Assembly (NCBI RefSeq): GCF_000276665.1
Contig: NW_004955402.1
Span: 337,964 to 401,963, forward strand
DNA length: 64,000 nt
Source of the DNA: Chinchilla lanigera
Lineage: Eukaryota; Chordata; Mammalia; Rodentia; Chinchillidae
Direction: 5' to 3'
Position numbers and translations under genes: made by a program. The notes under the pieces are model-generated. The model searched no databases and had not been told where the DNA came from. It was given only the letters and a program-made list of their open reading frames with translations. Below, one piece after another: positions 46,914 to 59,100 of the stretch; the stretch's first letter is position 1, and each line of letters begins with the position of its first letter.

Positions 46914-49900
46914 CTGCAGGGCGACAGGAGAGCCGTGGTGACAGAGGGGACAGGCGGGCGGGGCCGGGGCCACGGGGCACGCACGGACAGACGGGGTCCG
47001 GGGGGCCCGGGGGGCTGCAGATGCGCGGACGGACAAACGGGGAACAGGGGTGTTGGGGGGCAGGGGCCGCGAGCAGGGCCGCCAGGAAGCGGGCCCCGGC
47101 CCCTCTGCAGAGTGCAGGCCCAGGTCAGAGTGGGGAGGGGCTCTGCGGCTGGTTTCCGTGGCTTTGTAAGAAACCGGAGAAACGGGCCCCCTCTTTTTTC
47201 TTTGTGGTTTCTGGATGCAGTTGCTTTGGTACTGGATGAAGTTCCTAGAGTTACTTCGCATCCTTAGCCTAGGAAGTGCCTTGCGTTCCACAGTATGATG
47301 GTGGATCTGTTCCCAGCCCGGCCCCGCAGCACCTCCCAAACACCGTCCTGCGGCGTCCCGGAGACCACATGCGTGCCACACACGCGATCACTGACCCACG
47401 GGCGTGCGCACAGACAGCCCCAGGCGCCTGTGAGTGTCCAACCTAGAGGCAAAGGCGCCCCGTCTCAGTACTGGGGGATGGATCTGGGGTGGGCACGAGT
47501 CCTGACAGTCCTGACCTAGGGATTCACCCATGCCCCCACTGGCCACTGCGTTAGCAGCTGCTGGGCCATCGCAGCTCGGCTCAGTCTGTTCTCCGTGGGG
47601 GCTCAGGCACAGTGGGGTCCCTTTCCTGGGCCTCGACCCCTGCCCTCTTACCTCTGAGGCCCCGGACCGCAGCACAGCACCGTCTGCAGGCCACAGGCAC
47701 CCTTCCTGCGGACAGAAACCCGAGTTAGTCTCATCTCCTAGCAGCAGCACCCAAACGTGCCAGCCCTTGCTTTCCCAAACCAGGGCGACAGGCTGCTGTG
47801 ATGTGGCCGGCCTGACACCTGTGGCGTGAAGCACGCCCCCCTGGGCTGGCACATCAGCCTGGCGGGTTGTGGCACAGGCTCTGGGCTGATGGCAGTGAAG
47901 CAAACCTGCATCCTCATGTGCTTCCGTCCAGTCCTGCTGCCCTCACACCACACAGGCTGCCGCCTTCTCCCGGAGAGCTGGGCGGCCGGTGCCTGCTGCC
48001 GGCCAGTGTTTTTGGGGAATGCATCCTTCAGGCTGTATATTTATAACCAGATCTTTAAAAACTCAGGTCAGCCAGGCATGGTGACACACACCTGTAATCC
48101 CAGCACTTGGGAGGCTGAGACAGGAGGATCACAAGTTTGAGGCCACCCTGGGCTACATAGTTCATGGCTGACCTGAACTACAGAGTGAAGCCCTGGCTCA
48201 AAACAAAAAAAAAAATTATAAACCTGGATTATTTAAAAACAATGAACTATGTCTCCAAGCATTGCCATGCTGAGATGAACGGTGGCACCTGCCTTACTCC
48301 AGGGAGGACTCAACATGTCCTGCCCTCAGGCCAAAGCCGGGCAACACCCCTGTGCACACACACGCATTTCCTGGCTTCCATAAACTGGTGCTTCTGTGTG
48401 CTCTAGCGGGTGCGCTAACAGCAGACCAGTGCACCCAAACTGTTAGCTGCTGCTCAGGGCATGGGCTCTTCTTGCAGTCCTGGATGCAGCCAGGAGCAAA
48501 TCAAGTAGCCCAGATGGCCAGACTGATCCAGGCTGATGGAGCCACTGGTAGAGCAGTCAGACGTCACTTGACATCTATTTGCTTGATATCTTTTTTTCAA
48601 CTGTATCTGCTCTAGAGTCACTAGCCATTCAGTATGGTCACCATCTCTGTAGTTATCTGAGAAACTATTTCTGATTTGATTTTTTTCCATAACTTCACTC
48701 ATCTGCTTTGTTACTTCTACTGTTACCACTTCAGAGAGTCCAGGTGGTTGGCTTTCTGATTGTTCCACCTCATCACCCCCTGGGTTTACCCTGGTTGAGC
48801 TGGAAGTTTAGGGTTGCATCTTGCTTAAGTGTCTTCTCATTGTCTTTATCATAATTTTAGTTTAAGTCCTGGGTTGGTGCTTGTAAATTGCCTGTAGTAA
48901 ACAGCTTTATTGCTTGTATTTAGAACTCTTAGGAGAGGACTATTTTTCAGAGATGTCTTCCAGGTGTAGCTGGCTTTTGGGTTTTGAGTCTGTTGCAAGA
49001 CTCTACCTCTTCAATTTATCGGGGATGAGAAGCTGCTAGCTACTTGGCCCAGACCCTGGTTCTTTGGCACTGGCCTACAGTATTTTTTTTATGACCTTTA
49101 GGCAGTCTCAGTCAGGGCACAGTATGAAACACAGCCTAGAAAATGACAAACTGTGGTAACTATTAATTTGCCACCTTTAACTGTATGCACCAAATTTGTG
49201 GTTATACATAACCAAATCTGAAACAATCCAGAAAACTGTATACAGTAAGTAAGCCCTTGCTATGGCAATTTTACCCTTGAGGGGAACATAAAAGGGGTTG
49301 GAGGGAAAATAGAGAAATAGAAGAAGAGGAAGAGATTAGAAGCAAGGCTGTAGGAGGAAGAAAGAATACAAAAACTTTAGGAAACTGGTTAAGACAACAA
49401 AAGGGAAAGAGAGAAGGAAGAAATAACAAGAACAGAACAACAGAATAACTAGAAACAATGTTCATACTCATGCAGAAACAAAACAAAAATAAAACAAGAA
49501 AAAAAGTCCACTTCAAGGCATGTCTCTGCTGTCACAAAATGGGCGGACAGAGTCCAGATCCATGTGATTAATCCCAGCAGGCCAGCCGTAGCTTTATGGC
49601 CAGGTAGTGGATAATCCCAGCAAGCCTGAGCCGTTAGTTCCACTAACGTTCAGGCTGGTTTCTGGCTGTGAGGCTGGAACCCGATTTGTTCAGCCTGCAG
49701 CACTGCCTGTGCCTCCTGCTGGCTTGAACTTGCCAAGGTGACACTGGGAGCAGCTTGGTGGAGGCTGGTGGAAGCTGCCCGGAGTTCTGAGCTCAGCTGG
49801 CTCCTCTCCAAGATGTCTGCCAGCCAATCACCCGCTCCTGGGGGACGTCTGAACCCAAATAACACACCAGCCTCTGCAGTCTGCTCTGTCCACTGCTCTG

Positions 49901-52900
49901 TGCCACTGGTGCATTTCTCTGTGGAGGCCTCTAGGGTCTCCAGTAGTCACTGTGTGTCTGCAGGTCCCAGCTGCCCCTCCTCCGCAGTGAGTTGGGGCTC
50001 GGAGAAAGTGCCACTTGCCACCTGCTCCATCTGCATTGAGGTCTCTTTGCTCTTCCCACGGGCTTCAACTCTCTCTTCAGGTCCTAGCTGGGCCCCCCGA
50101 ACCCACTCCTCTCCTTTTTCTCTTCCTCATGTTGCTGCATTCCAGTGTCTGGACACCAAACCTCAGAGAGACTGTTTCTCTGCTGTTCATTACTCCACCA
50201 TCTTCCCAGGAGTCCAGAGCGCTGTGCCAGTATCCTAGGCAACCCAGGCCTGGGGCACCCCAGCGCTGGCTGCTTGTCAGAAGCCTCTTCTGAGTCTGGA
50301 CCTTTCTTCCTGACTCTAGCACGTGCACATCCCTTACATCTTGGCCTCCTCTGAATAGCCCAGGAGAACTTCCCACAACTCCAGTCCGGTTGGCACTACA
50401 GTGTTCGCACTAAAGAGAAAAAGTCCTGATCTTCCAAAGGCTCGCCTTTGTTAGGCCAGTAATCAGGGTGTATCACGCCGATGTGGGCGCAGGGCTTCCC
50501 TTTTCCAGCTCTGGGGTGGGAGGCAGGAAATACTCCAAGGCGATGATGTGGGAAGCGATGAAGTCATGACAGTGGTGGCCTCATGAGAAGAGTTGGAAGG
50601 GTCAGAGAGCCCGCCAGACGTTTTCCCACCCTGAGAGGATCACAGGAAGTCGCCATGTGCAGCCAGAGGGGCCCTCATCAGAGCCCACCACTTCCAGCGT
50701 CCGGGACCATGAGAGACAGAGGTCAGCTGTTCGTAAGCCATCCCAGTCGCAGCTCCTGGTTATAAAAGCTAAGGCAGAACTTTGTATTTTTAAACTCTTA
50801 CACTTAAATTTTGTAGTTTCTAAATCTTACACTTAGATTTTTCATCCATTTTGAGGGTCTTTTGCTTTTTGAGACAGTGCTGTACTATATAATTCAGGCT
50901 GGCCTTAAACTCATGGCAATCCCCCTGTCTCAGCCTCTTGACTGCTGGGATTACAGGTGTCCGTTCTGAGGTATTTCTTGTAATCACTCTGTAAGAGGTG
51001 GGTCCTATGTCATCCTTTTGCATGTGGGTTTCCAGTTTCCTTGGTGTCACTGTGAAGGCTGTCTTCTCCCCGTGGGTCTTTGCACCCTTGCTGACAATCA
51101 TTTGGCCACAAATCCAAGGCTGATTTTTTGGCTGTCATTCTGCCCCACTATCGGTGCCTGTCATTGTGCCAGCACCAAACTGTCCTGAACACTACTCATT
51201 TAGTCATAGGTTTTGAAGTCAGGAATTAAGAGCCCTCCAACTTTATTGCTCTTTTTTGAGATTATTTTGTCTCTTTAGAATCCTTAGAGATAACATACAA
51301 TTTCCATGATGTATTTATCAACTTGTGGAAGAAACATTATTGGGTTGTGCACTGCTTTGATACTGACAGCTTAACAGTAAGAAGATCCAATCTGTAAGTA
51401 TGGAATATCTTCCCATTTATTTGTGTCTGCTTTAATTTTTAGCAATATTTTGTAGTTTGTTGTGTATAAGTCTTTAGTTTTCTCAATTTCATTTCTAAGC
51501 ATACTATTCTTTTGCAGGCTATTATAAATGTTTTCCTAATTTCCTTCTAAGATCAGATTGTCATTGTTAGTGAAAAGAAATGCAGCTGATTTTTGCATGC
51601 TGAGTATGGTCCTGCTGCTGTGCTGCATTTACTAGTTTGTGACCATTAGTCCTGCTGTATCAACTTGACCTGTCTAAGAGACATGCAGGGCCTAGAAAGG
51701 CACACTTCTGGCAGGGCACGAAGCGGGATGTTGGGTGCTATATCTGGTTCCTTGCTGCCCTACATTATTCTGCCGTGAGGTTCCTGCCATGGACCCAGTG
51801 GTCAGGGACTGGGTCCCCTGAGGCACCTTCTCCTCAAAGCTGTGGGGTGGGGTGCTGTGTCTGGCCACAGGAGAGCTGACCACTACAGAGTTGTACCAGA
51901 GTTTTGTTTTGTGCTGGTGTAATGTTCTGAGTTTTAAATAGATGATCATAGCATCTACTAACAGAGATAATTTTACTTTTTCCTTTCTTATCAGAAAGAT
52001 TTTTAATTCTCTTACTGTTGTAGTTTGGGCTTATTGCAAGGGGAAACAATATAATACAGGACACATATTTTATAAAATTATTTATAAGAGTTACCCAAAG
52101 AATCATATACAAGAGAGTGCAGGAAATCTGTCCATACACTAGAAATCAGAGAATCCAGCTGAGGGCCTAAATCCCATGATAATGTCCTGCATGAGTTGAG
52201 CTGAAGACCTAGAGCCCCTAACAATGCCTCCCATGAGTCCAGCTAGAGGCCTAGAGCCCATAATAATATCTTATGGAGACCTATTTCACACTGGCAAGGC
52301 CCAAAGGTCAGTGGTGGAATCTAGAAAGTCTGTGCCAGCAGGATGAAGGATCTGTGCTAGCAGGTTGAGGGATCTGCACTGGAGCCAGGAAGCGATGCTC
52401 AAAATAAGAAACAGAGGTCCTCTGAAAAGTACCACAGCCATCCTTAGCAACAGTGAGGTCCTGAGCCCCTCTGATGATCAGGACAGTGAGCTGCCATCAG
52501 TAAAGCCAACTCGACAAGCTTTTCCAGGAGACTGGCAGTGCACCATCTTCCCCTATGGAGCCAAGAATTGGTGCTCAAAATGAGGACCAGAGCTCCCCCA
52601 AAGTGAACCAAAGCCATTCCCAGTGACAAGATCCCGAGCTCCTTGGACAATGGGAACAGCTGAGTTCATCAGGAAAGCCAGCATGACAAACTCCTCCAAG
52701 AGAACCAACAGCTCCTTACAGCTTCTACCAGCTCCCAACAGCCTCACTTCTTCTTCTCCAGTTCTGCCTCTTACGCTGCTGGCAACAATCCCCAGGTGGG
52801 CCTCCCACTCAGTACCACACTTACTCAGTTCAGCTGGGGTTATAAGTTGACCACCAGTTGTCAATCCACTACACTCACCTAACTGTTCTTGCCTGGGAGT

Positions 52901-55900
52901 TCCAGGAAACACCATGCTGCCTAAAAATGGTAAAAGGAGGCATCATTATCCTGTTCCTCATCTCAGAGGGAAAGTTTTCAGTTGGTCACTGCTGATTACC
53001 ATGGTAGCTGTGGGATTCTCACAGATGACTTTATGAGGCTGAAGAAGTTTCCTTCCATCCTGCCTTGTGGAGCACTTTTATTATGAAAGGGTGTTGAATC
53101 CTGACAAATGCTTTTTCCGTATTCGTGAGATGGTCATGTGGTTGCTTTCTCCTGTTTCATTCTGTTAACAGGGTGTGTGACAGCTTTTCATACAGTGAAC
53201 CATCCTGACCTTCTGGAATTAAGTCCCACTTGGTCATGGTGTATAATCCTTTTGCTATGCTGCTTAATTCTATTAGCTAGTATACTGTTGAGAAATATTC
53301 TGAAGGGATATTTGCCTCTTGTTTTCCTTTTCTTTTGTGTCCTCATCTGGCTTTGTATTGAAACTCTGCCCTCAGAGAGTGAGTTAGGAAGTATTGACAC
53401 GTCTCTGACATTTTGGAAGAGCTTGAGAAGGGTTGGTGTCAATTTCTTAAATGTTTAGTAAGATTTCAACCATGACATCTCTAGTCCAGGGCTTCTGTTT
53501 GTTGGGAGGCTTTTGACTATTTGTTCAGTCTACTTACTAGTTAACAGTCTATTCAGATTCTCTACTTCTTCATGAGTCAGTTTTGGAAGAGTATTTCTAA
53601 GAATTTGACCATTTCATTGAGGCTTCTGATTACTGTCTTCTCCTAGTCCTTTACATTTCTGCATCTCTGGTAATTTTTCACCCAACCCATATAATGTTTC
53701 ATACTGAAAGACCATGATCTGTGACCATGAGCTATGAGGGTTTTGCTGTGTGTGGAGGACTGGGGCCTCCTGCCATGCACTGAGCCAGAGCATGTGCTCA
53801 GGGCGGCACAGACCTGCCTGGCACCATCATGGATGACATGGGCCACAGGGAACCTGGTCTGTGCTAAGTGGGCATTGTTCTCTCTGACAGGACAGCTGTG
53901 ACCTCAGCCTGCACCCCTGTCCGATGCAGCCCAGAGATAGGGCTGTGACAGGCATGGTGTGACATGGCTTGCAGCTCACTTTTAACTTTCCTGAAACAAT
54001 CTGTGTCTGCTATGGTACAAATGCTTCCCTGAACAGCCTGAAGTAGGGTTGTGAGACAAGGCATGCCCTGAGGTCACACAGGAAGGAGCAGGGCTGCTGC
54101 ACCCCAACACTGAGCTTGGGGACCTCAGGACATGACTGGGACCACCCACGCTCACAGGCCAGGCCACGTGGTCAGCCCAGGAAAGCACCCGCCACCTTCC
54201 ACGCACCTCAGGGTCCCTGCTGGTGAGTCCTGAGCCCCACATCTTTGGATGAGCCCTGGTGACGTGTGACACTGTCCCAAGGTCAGCCGAGCCCACTGTG
54301 GTCAGGGCTGATCTGCAGGCAGTTGTGGGGGCCATGGCCACCTCAGCCCTTTCAGCCACAGGTTCCAGCCACAGAGGCAAGGGCCTGGCCACAGTAACCA
54401 CATCTGGCCAGAGCAGGACGTGCATCCTTGCTTTCTCCGCCTGCTGGGAGGGTTCTCACATCCTCAGTGATGCTGTTGCCCACTCTCTGAAATTGGGGGC
54501 CCCTCTCCATCTGCCTTTCTCTTCATCCTCATGGTAGAGGCTTGGTGCTGAAAAAACATCTTCCCAGGACAGCAGTAAGTAGCAGGGGCATCCCAGGATG
54601 AGGGTCCACACAGAGAATACCAGGCCTGGCTCCGGTCAGCTGGCTGGGGGGAAGGTGGCCCAGTTCTCCACCCTGAGGCCAGGCCTGGCCAGGCCAGGTT
54701 CCAGGGCTGTCTGCAGCCAAGCAGCAAGCACTTTGGTCTGAGGAACACAGCTGCCAAGTCCCAGTCCTTTCCACTAGCCAGGGGACAGAGGAACCGGCCT
54801 CCTTCCTGAGAGGGCCTGCATCCCGTGCAGCTGTCTGTGAGCCGCTGAGGACAGCTGCACGGGGACGCCCCTGGATTTCACCATGGGTCTCATCCCCACA
54901 GAAGCTGGTAATGAGGAATGCCTGGTACAGCTCTTTTGTTCATTTTTAATTGAACTTGCTGCTTTTATAGGTCAAAACAGGCTGAGCACCCACAACTGCA
55001 CGTGGCTCGCACGAGTGCAAGCCCCTGTCCCTCTGCCACTGCTCTGTGGACAGCGGCCCGGGGCACCCGCTGCACCAGGCTGTCGGGGGGCTCTCAGAGT
55101 CAGACAGTGCTCAGTGTCAGAGAGCACCTCTCGCCATTCCTCTCCGGCGGGCCAGGTGCTCAGGCGCTGACTGCAGCAGCCTGGCTGTCAGAACTCTGGC
55201 TCCACACAGACGGGAGTGGCTGGCAGCCTCGAAGGATGCAGGGCGTAAATGACACACCTGTGGTGGCGTTAGCTAGTGCTTAGGGTTTTACTTTTCTCAT
55301 AATTATAGCCCAGGGTTACTGGTTTTCATTTTCATCCACAAATGGCTGGTCTGTCCCCTCCCTGGGCTCCCTAGAGCACAGGTCTCTGAGGCACTGGAGA
55401 CAGAGGCACCCTCCACGACCCTGCAGGGCTTCCACAGCACCCCCATGGTTAGGGCCGGCATGGACAGCTCCAGGAAGGGCGTGGGAGAGGCTGGCTCACC
55501 CACCTTCACAGAGGACCCCAGGGAGGGACGAGGACACAGCCCCGATCCTGTCTGAGTCTGCTCTTCCTTTTGGACAGGGCGCTACCTGTCCCGGAGAGCA
55601 GGGCCAGCAAATGCCACCTCGAAGCTTCCTCAAACAGGGGTCCGTAGGATGCACAGGCACTCGCCTGGGGCCAACAGGGGGCGCCCTGCACCCACAGCCG
55701 CCCTTCGAGCTGCTCAAAGTTTTGAAAAGGGCTGGGGACGATGCAGCTCAGTGTGAAGGCCCTAGGTTCAGCCCCAGTACCACAAAAATAAAATAAAATA
55801 ACAAAACAAATAAAAAGCAATGCTAATCTGTGCCGATGGATGGCATCCAGGCAGGGAGACCCTTGCAGGTGCCGGGGCTACAGAGGACGTGAGTGGTTTG

Positions 55901-56133
55901 CCTTCTTCAGTGTGAGGCTCACTGAACTGCAGGCCTCCAAGAGCAGAGGCCGACAGGACCCCGAGGGCCCACACTCACCGGCAGCACCCCTTCCCCGCGC
56001 CGTCTGCCCGGGTCTGGGTGCTGGATGAAGGAGCGTGTGGAGACCCTGTAGTGGCTCAGCAGACAGACGATGACCACGACCATCACAGTAACCACCACAA
56101 CAATGACGACGATCTGGGCAAACTCCAGCTCCG
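46855..56133 (-). CDS. LDLRAD4: LDLRAD4, transmembrane inhibitor of TGF-beta/SMAD signalling (3' part of CDS, broken by an assembly gap)
   Basis: LDLRAD4 (C18orf1), a relative of PMEPA1, is an endosomal single-pass membrane protein that captures receptor-activated SMADs and recruits NEDD4-family ligases. Three coding pieces lie on the minus strand, all joining in phase 0: 56133-55979 (membrane exon, [20 protein letters not shown] then [14 protein letters not shown]), 47705-47652 (18 codons, [18 protein letters not shown]) and from 46913 into the run of N at 46854. The last piece starts VAFVPRDRF, aligning with the PR..DRF start of the human terminal exon. The SMAD-interaction motif, the PY motifs and the stop codon must lie within or beside the 541-base gap. 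The exon encoding the LDL-receptor class A repeat was not found and should lie beyond the right edge. Orientation towards FAM210A agrees with human synteny. Confidence 0.9.
46914..47651 (-). other. LDLRAD4 intron between cassette and terminal exon
   Basis: 738 bases, very GC-rich near the terminal exon. No further exon was found. Confidence 0.75.
47652..47705 (-). CDS. LDLRAD4: LDLRAD4 54-base cassette exon
   Basis: A 54-base exon lies between TTTCTGTCCGCAG and GTAAGA and encodes exactly 18 residues in phase 0. The EGCLWP and GASE ends match the human segment that is alternatively spliced, so skipping would not shift the frame. Confidence 0.88.
48069..48215 (+). repeat. B1 SINE
   Basis: GCCAGGCATGGTGACACACA, CACTTGGGAGGCTGAGACAG and GAGGCCACCCTGGGCTACAT with A-rich tail. 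Confidence 0.9.
48560..50220 (-). mobile_element. Possible L1 5' region (5' UTR / ORF1)
   Basis: On the minus strand the stretch opens with a segment like GAAGATGGTGGAGTAATG near 50200, similar to an L1 5' UTR/ORF1 junction, and continues A-rich near 49300-49500. Assignment is tentative; no intact ORF1 is seen. Confidence 0.3.
50862..50962 (-). repeat. B1 SINE, truncated
   Basis: TTGAGACAGTGCTGTACTAT, TCAGGCTGGCCTTAAACTCA and GACTGCTGGGATTACAGGTG. Confidence 0.82.
51050..51645 (-). mobile_element. L1 ORF2 fragment, part 1
   Basis: Reverse-complement L1 (TTTTGAAGTCAGGAATTAAG, CTCCAACTTTATTGCTCTTT). Interrupted at about 51650. Confidence 0.75.
51650..51925. mobile_element. About 275-bp insertion in the L1, unassigned
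   Basis: L1 similarity stops before this block and resumes at about 51930 (ACAGAGATAATTTTACTTTT). The block is GC-richer than the L1. Its family and ends are not recognised. Confidence 0.45.
51930..52018 (-). mobile_element. L1 ORF2 fragment, part 2
   Basis: ATCATAGCATCTACTAACAG then AGAGATAATTTTACTTTTTC is a familiar reverse-complement L1 segment, next in order after part 1. Confidence 0.7.
52019..52925 (+). mobile_element. Unnamed LTR-like repeat, copy 2, inserted in the L1
   Basis: Begins TGTAGT at 52019 where L1 similarity ends; L1 resumes near 52930 (GGAGGCATCATTATCCTGTT). Contains about three 48-bp units near 52145-52285 (AGCT.A.GGCCTAGAGCCC) and two 176-bp modules (GCTCAAAAT at 52397 and 52573). 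Copy 1 on the other strand at 37.4-38.0 kb shares the layout. Its 0.9-kb size and TG start suit an LTR of an undetermined ERV. Confidence 0.6.
52930..53690 (-). mobile_element. L1 ORF2 fragment, part 3
   Basis: CATCTCAGAGGGAAAGTTTT and TGAATCCTGACAAATGCTTT continue the reverse-complement L1 in the right order. Confidence 0.75.
55727..55805 (+). repeat. ID SINE
   Basis: GGGCTGGGGACGATGCAGCT and TTCAGCCCCAGTACCACAAA with an AAAT-rich tail, 175 bases beyond the LDLRAD4 transmembrane exon. Confidence 0.8.
55979..56133 (-). CDS. LDLRAD4: LDLRAD4 transmembrane exon
   Basis: The exon is 155 bases, with acceptor TTTCCCCCGCAG and donor GTGAGT. Two bases complete a split codon, then 51 codons encode an 18-residue Val/Ile-rich membrane helix followed by a basic juxtamembrane stretch ([16 protein letters not shown]). 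The extracellular side is only three or four residues here, as in the human exon. Confidence 0.93.
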
Positions 56134-59100
56134 CTGCGGGGGAAAGAATGACGGTGAGACGCTTGCAGGCCGCGGGGTGCAGGCGCGGGGTGCAGGCATG
56201 GGAGAGGAGGAGCGGTGGCTACTGTGGGCTCACTGGGCTGGGCGGGGCCCAACAGGCTGCAGGGACACCCATGCCGAAGCCCTAGGCCACAGCCCCCCTC
56301 GTCCTGTGTGGGGCGCTTCCTGCGGGCCTGGTCCCAGTGCCACGAGGAGAGGCCCTACAGTAGGGCTACCCCGTGAATGCTCAGAGCCCTGAGCCCCGAG
56401 CCCTTGGCTGTGGCTGCCAGATCCCATGTTCTCTGGCGACAGGAAGACCAGGCTCCATCTCCCCACCCAGAGCGGCTGAGCAGCTCGCTCAAAGCTGAGG
56501 CTGCATCTGCCAGTGCCACCTCTCTGAGGCACCTAGGCCACCTGCTCGCTGGGTTTCCAAGACGACAGCGTAGGAAGCACACACAGGGTGACAAGGCGCC
56601 TCAGCCGTATCCGCAGACACTGGAGTGTGAGGCCACCCTAGGTTCCAACACTGCCTGGGAAAGGGACGTGCTAGATGCCACCCACACTGCCCAGTGCAGT
56701 CCACAGTGAGACTGGGTGATGGCGCAAGGAGCTGCTATCAGCGGTCAGGACTGGAGTGCTGTTCTGCCTCTGCCCTGAAAGGCTGTCAGGGGGAGGGGTG
56801 TGGGGCGCAGGGGGCGGGGCTCTGGTGGACACAGAGTGAGGTTCCAGAACCTCCCGGGACACTGGCTCCTCAGTGTGCAGTCCCATGCAGGAAACACGCC
56901 GTGTGTACAGGCCTCTTGCCCCTGTTTACCCCACTCTGTCGCTGGGTCAGTCAACACCTGCGGCAACACAAAAGAAGTGCTGATGGTTGCGGCGGCGGCC
57001 AGGGCATGTCAGTGAGGAAAAGCCTGTGCACGTCTGGCCTGGACACACAGATGCATTCCTGTCTCAATTCTTCTCCCTCCGTGGTTGGTTAGCTCCCTGG
57101 AGGGCACACTGGGTACAGAGGGCAGAGGTACTCACAGCCCTGAGCCCACACTGCACACACGCGCATACGTGAGCATGCACGCTCTGGTGCAAGGCGCTCG
57201 GCTGCAGCAGGACCCCCAGGCCTCGGGCAGTGTGGGAAGGCTGCGCGTCCTCCCCCTCACCAGGCCCCACCTTGGACACTGCCCTACTCCTGCCCTCAGA
57301 GCCCACATCCTGTGCCAATGACACCCAAATGTGCCTGGCTGGGTCAGGGAAGGGAGCCTGATGGTGAGCGGCTGGGCCAGGGTCTCCTCACGCAACCAGT
57401 TAGGGTGAAGGCTGGAGGGCCTCCTCCCGAGAGGCACAGCATGGGTGCCCTGAAGCTGGCCATCATTAAAGTCCACAGCCAGGCACTCCTACCCCGAGGA
57501 ACTGCTTGCCAGGAGGCCCCTGAGCCTCTGCAGTCAGTGCCCAGCTCAGCCCCAGGTGCCCTCCAGAGGGGACACTGAGTCCATGGGTCCACAGACTCAG
57601 GGGCTCTTGGAAAGACAGCAGCATGGGGTGGGGCTGCTGCCTTCAAGACAGACGCCCACAGCCATCCTCATGACTCCTCCGCACAGGACCCTTCTACATG
57701 GGGCTCTGGGCACAGATCACCCTCGTCGAAGTCATAGGAGACAACACGGAGATGAACAGAGGGCCTCAGGACCTTAGCACACCCAACCCCTGACCATGTG
57801 CTGCCCCAGGGGCAGCTCTCCCTCACAACCCCCAGGCACCGCCATCCCTGTTAATCAAGACCCCCCCCACACGGTGTCCTGTGCTGTGACAGACAGTGCA
57901 GTGCAGCCTGCGGACGCAGACCCGACAGAAGTCCGTGGTTTGGGGGAGTGAACAAGGAAGGAGGCTAAGAAGAGAACTCTGAAGAATCATTAAGACAGAA
58001 AGCTTTTTAAACCCACAGAAATAGTAGCATTCTAAGAAAATAATAGGGTGCTTTGGGATTTCCAAAATGTCCTGTGCCCATATGGATTCTGGACATGGCC
58101 TGTGGTCGGTTTTCCTGCTGCCAAGACTAAAGCAGACCACGTGAGGGGGGCTCAGACCGTGTTTTCACATTCTGCCTCCCTCACGGGGCCGTGGTTCACA
58201 GAGCTGTGATGCATGAATCGCTGCCGTCCAAGCCCCAGGAATGATGTTGCAGTCTCAAGCTTACAGGAGGACGCTGCCACCCCTCGCTTTACTACTGTGT
58301 CAGGACGGCAGCCCTGTTTTTACGGAAACATCTCCAAGACACCCCCATGCCGTGGGGTGGGGAATCACAGACAGAAAACGGTACAGGCCTGTGGTCTCTG
58401 CTCTGCTCCGTGAAGAGCCTGTGCTGTTCAGAGACCCCAAAGTGCCACTGTCCACTCAGCCTCCTAACAGGACCCATGCTCATGTATAGGGCGGGAGGTG
58501 GCGCCTTCTGCATAGATGCCCCAGGCTCTCTCTGCTCTCAGCTATGCACAGCAGACTGACCCCAGGGTGGGTGCCCCCTGTCTCTGCTTCCCCAGGCTGC
58601 ATGAATACCTAGGCAGCTGTAAAAGCCACCCCCACACAGCCCACCAGCAGGGTCATGGGCACCTGGCTGGCTAGCTAGGGGACCATGCCCTCCAGGTGGC
58701 CCTGTTCCCAGCAAACTCTCTAAGTTCGACTCAGTGACCCGAAGCTGGTTTGCATGGCTTCTGCAGGTAAACACCTGTCTGAGTTTCCTTCCTGTCTCAT
58801 CCTGCTCAGCCTAGACAGGTATGGTGACAAGGTGACAGCCAGGAAGGGAAGTCCTGCTCTTTACTATGGCTCCATGATATCGGGTCAGTAACATCCCGCA
58901 GTTATCTCAGGCTGATCAGGTCCACAATCTCCCGAATGAGTGTACAGTGAAGGCTAAATAAAAAGAGGTGAATGGAATGATTTCAGGGCTCCATAAAGAT
59001 CAAAGCCCTCTCACAGAATTCGGGATTCTCTCAGGCCTAAGACCAAGACCTTCTCTGGGTGGGCCATATTTATTTAGTTATCAGAAGGGAGGGGAGTACT

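Larger units (their letters stand above)
47706..55978 (-). other. LDLRAD4 intron between transmembrane and cassette exons
   Basis: 8.3 kb. Holds B1 and ID elements, an L1-related stretch (48.6-50.2 kb), an antisense L1 (51.05-53.69 kb) broken by two insertions, and GC-rich single-copy sequence from 53.7 kb on, where the ORFs are unconvincing. Confidence 0.75.

Noticed and set aside
45853..47381. Very long ORFs (256-424 codons) across 46314-46854
   Set aside because: They are long only because N is read as an open codon. Only the minus-strand frame joining the acceptor at 46914 is supported, as LDLRAD4.
53982..57500. Numerous overlapping GC-rich ORFs on both strands
   Set aside because: Mutually overlapping, no splice-supported or domain-bearing frame apart from the LDLRAD4 transmembrane exon.
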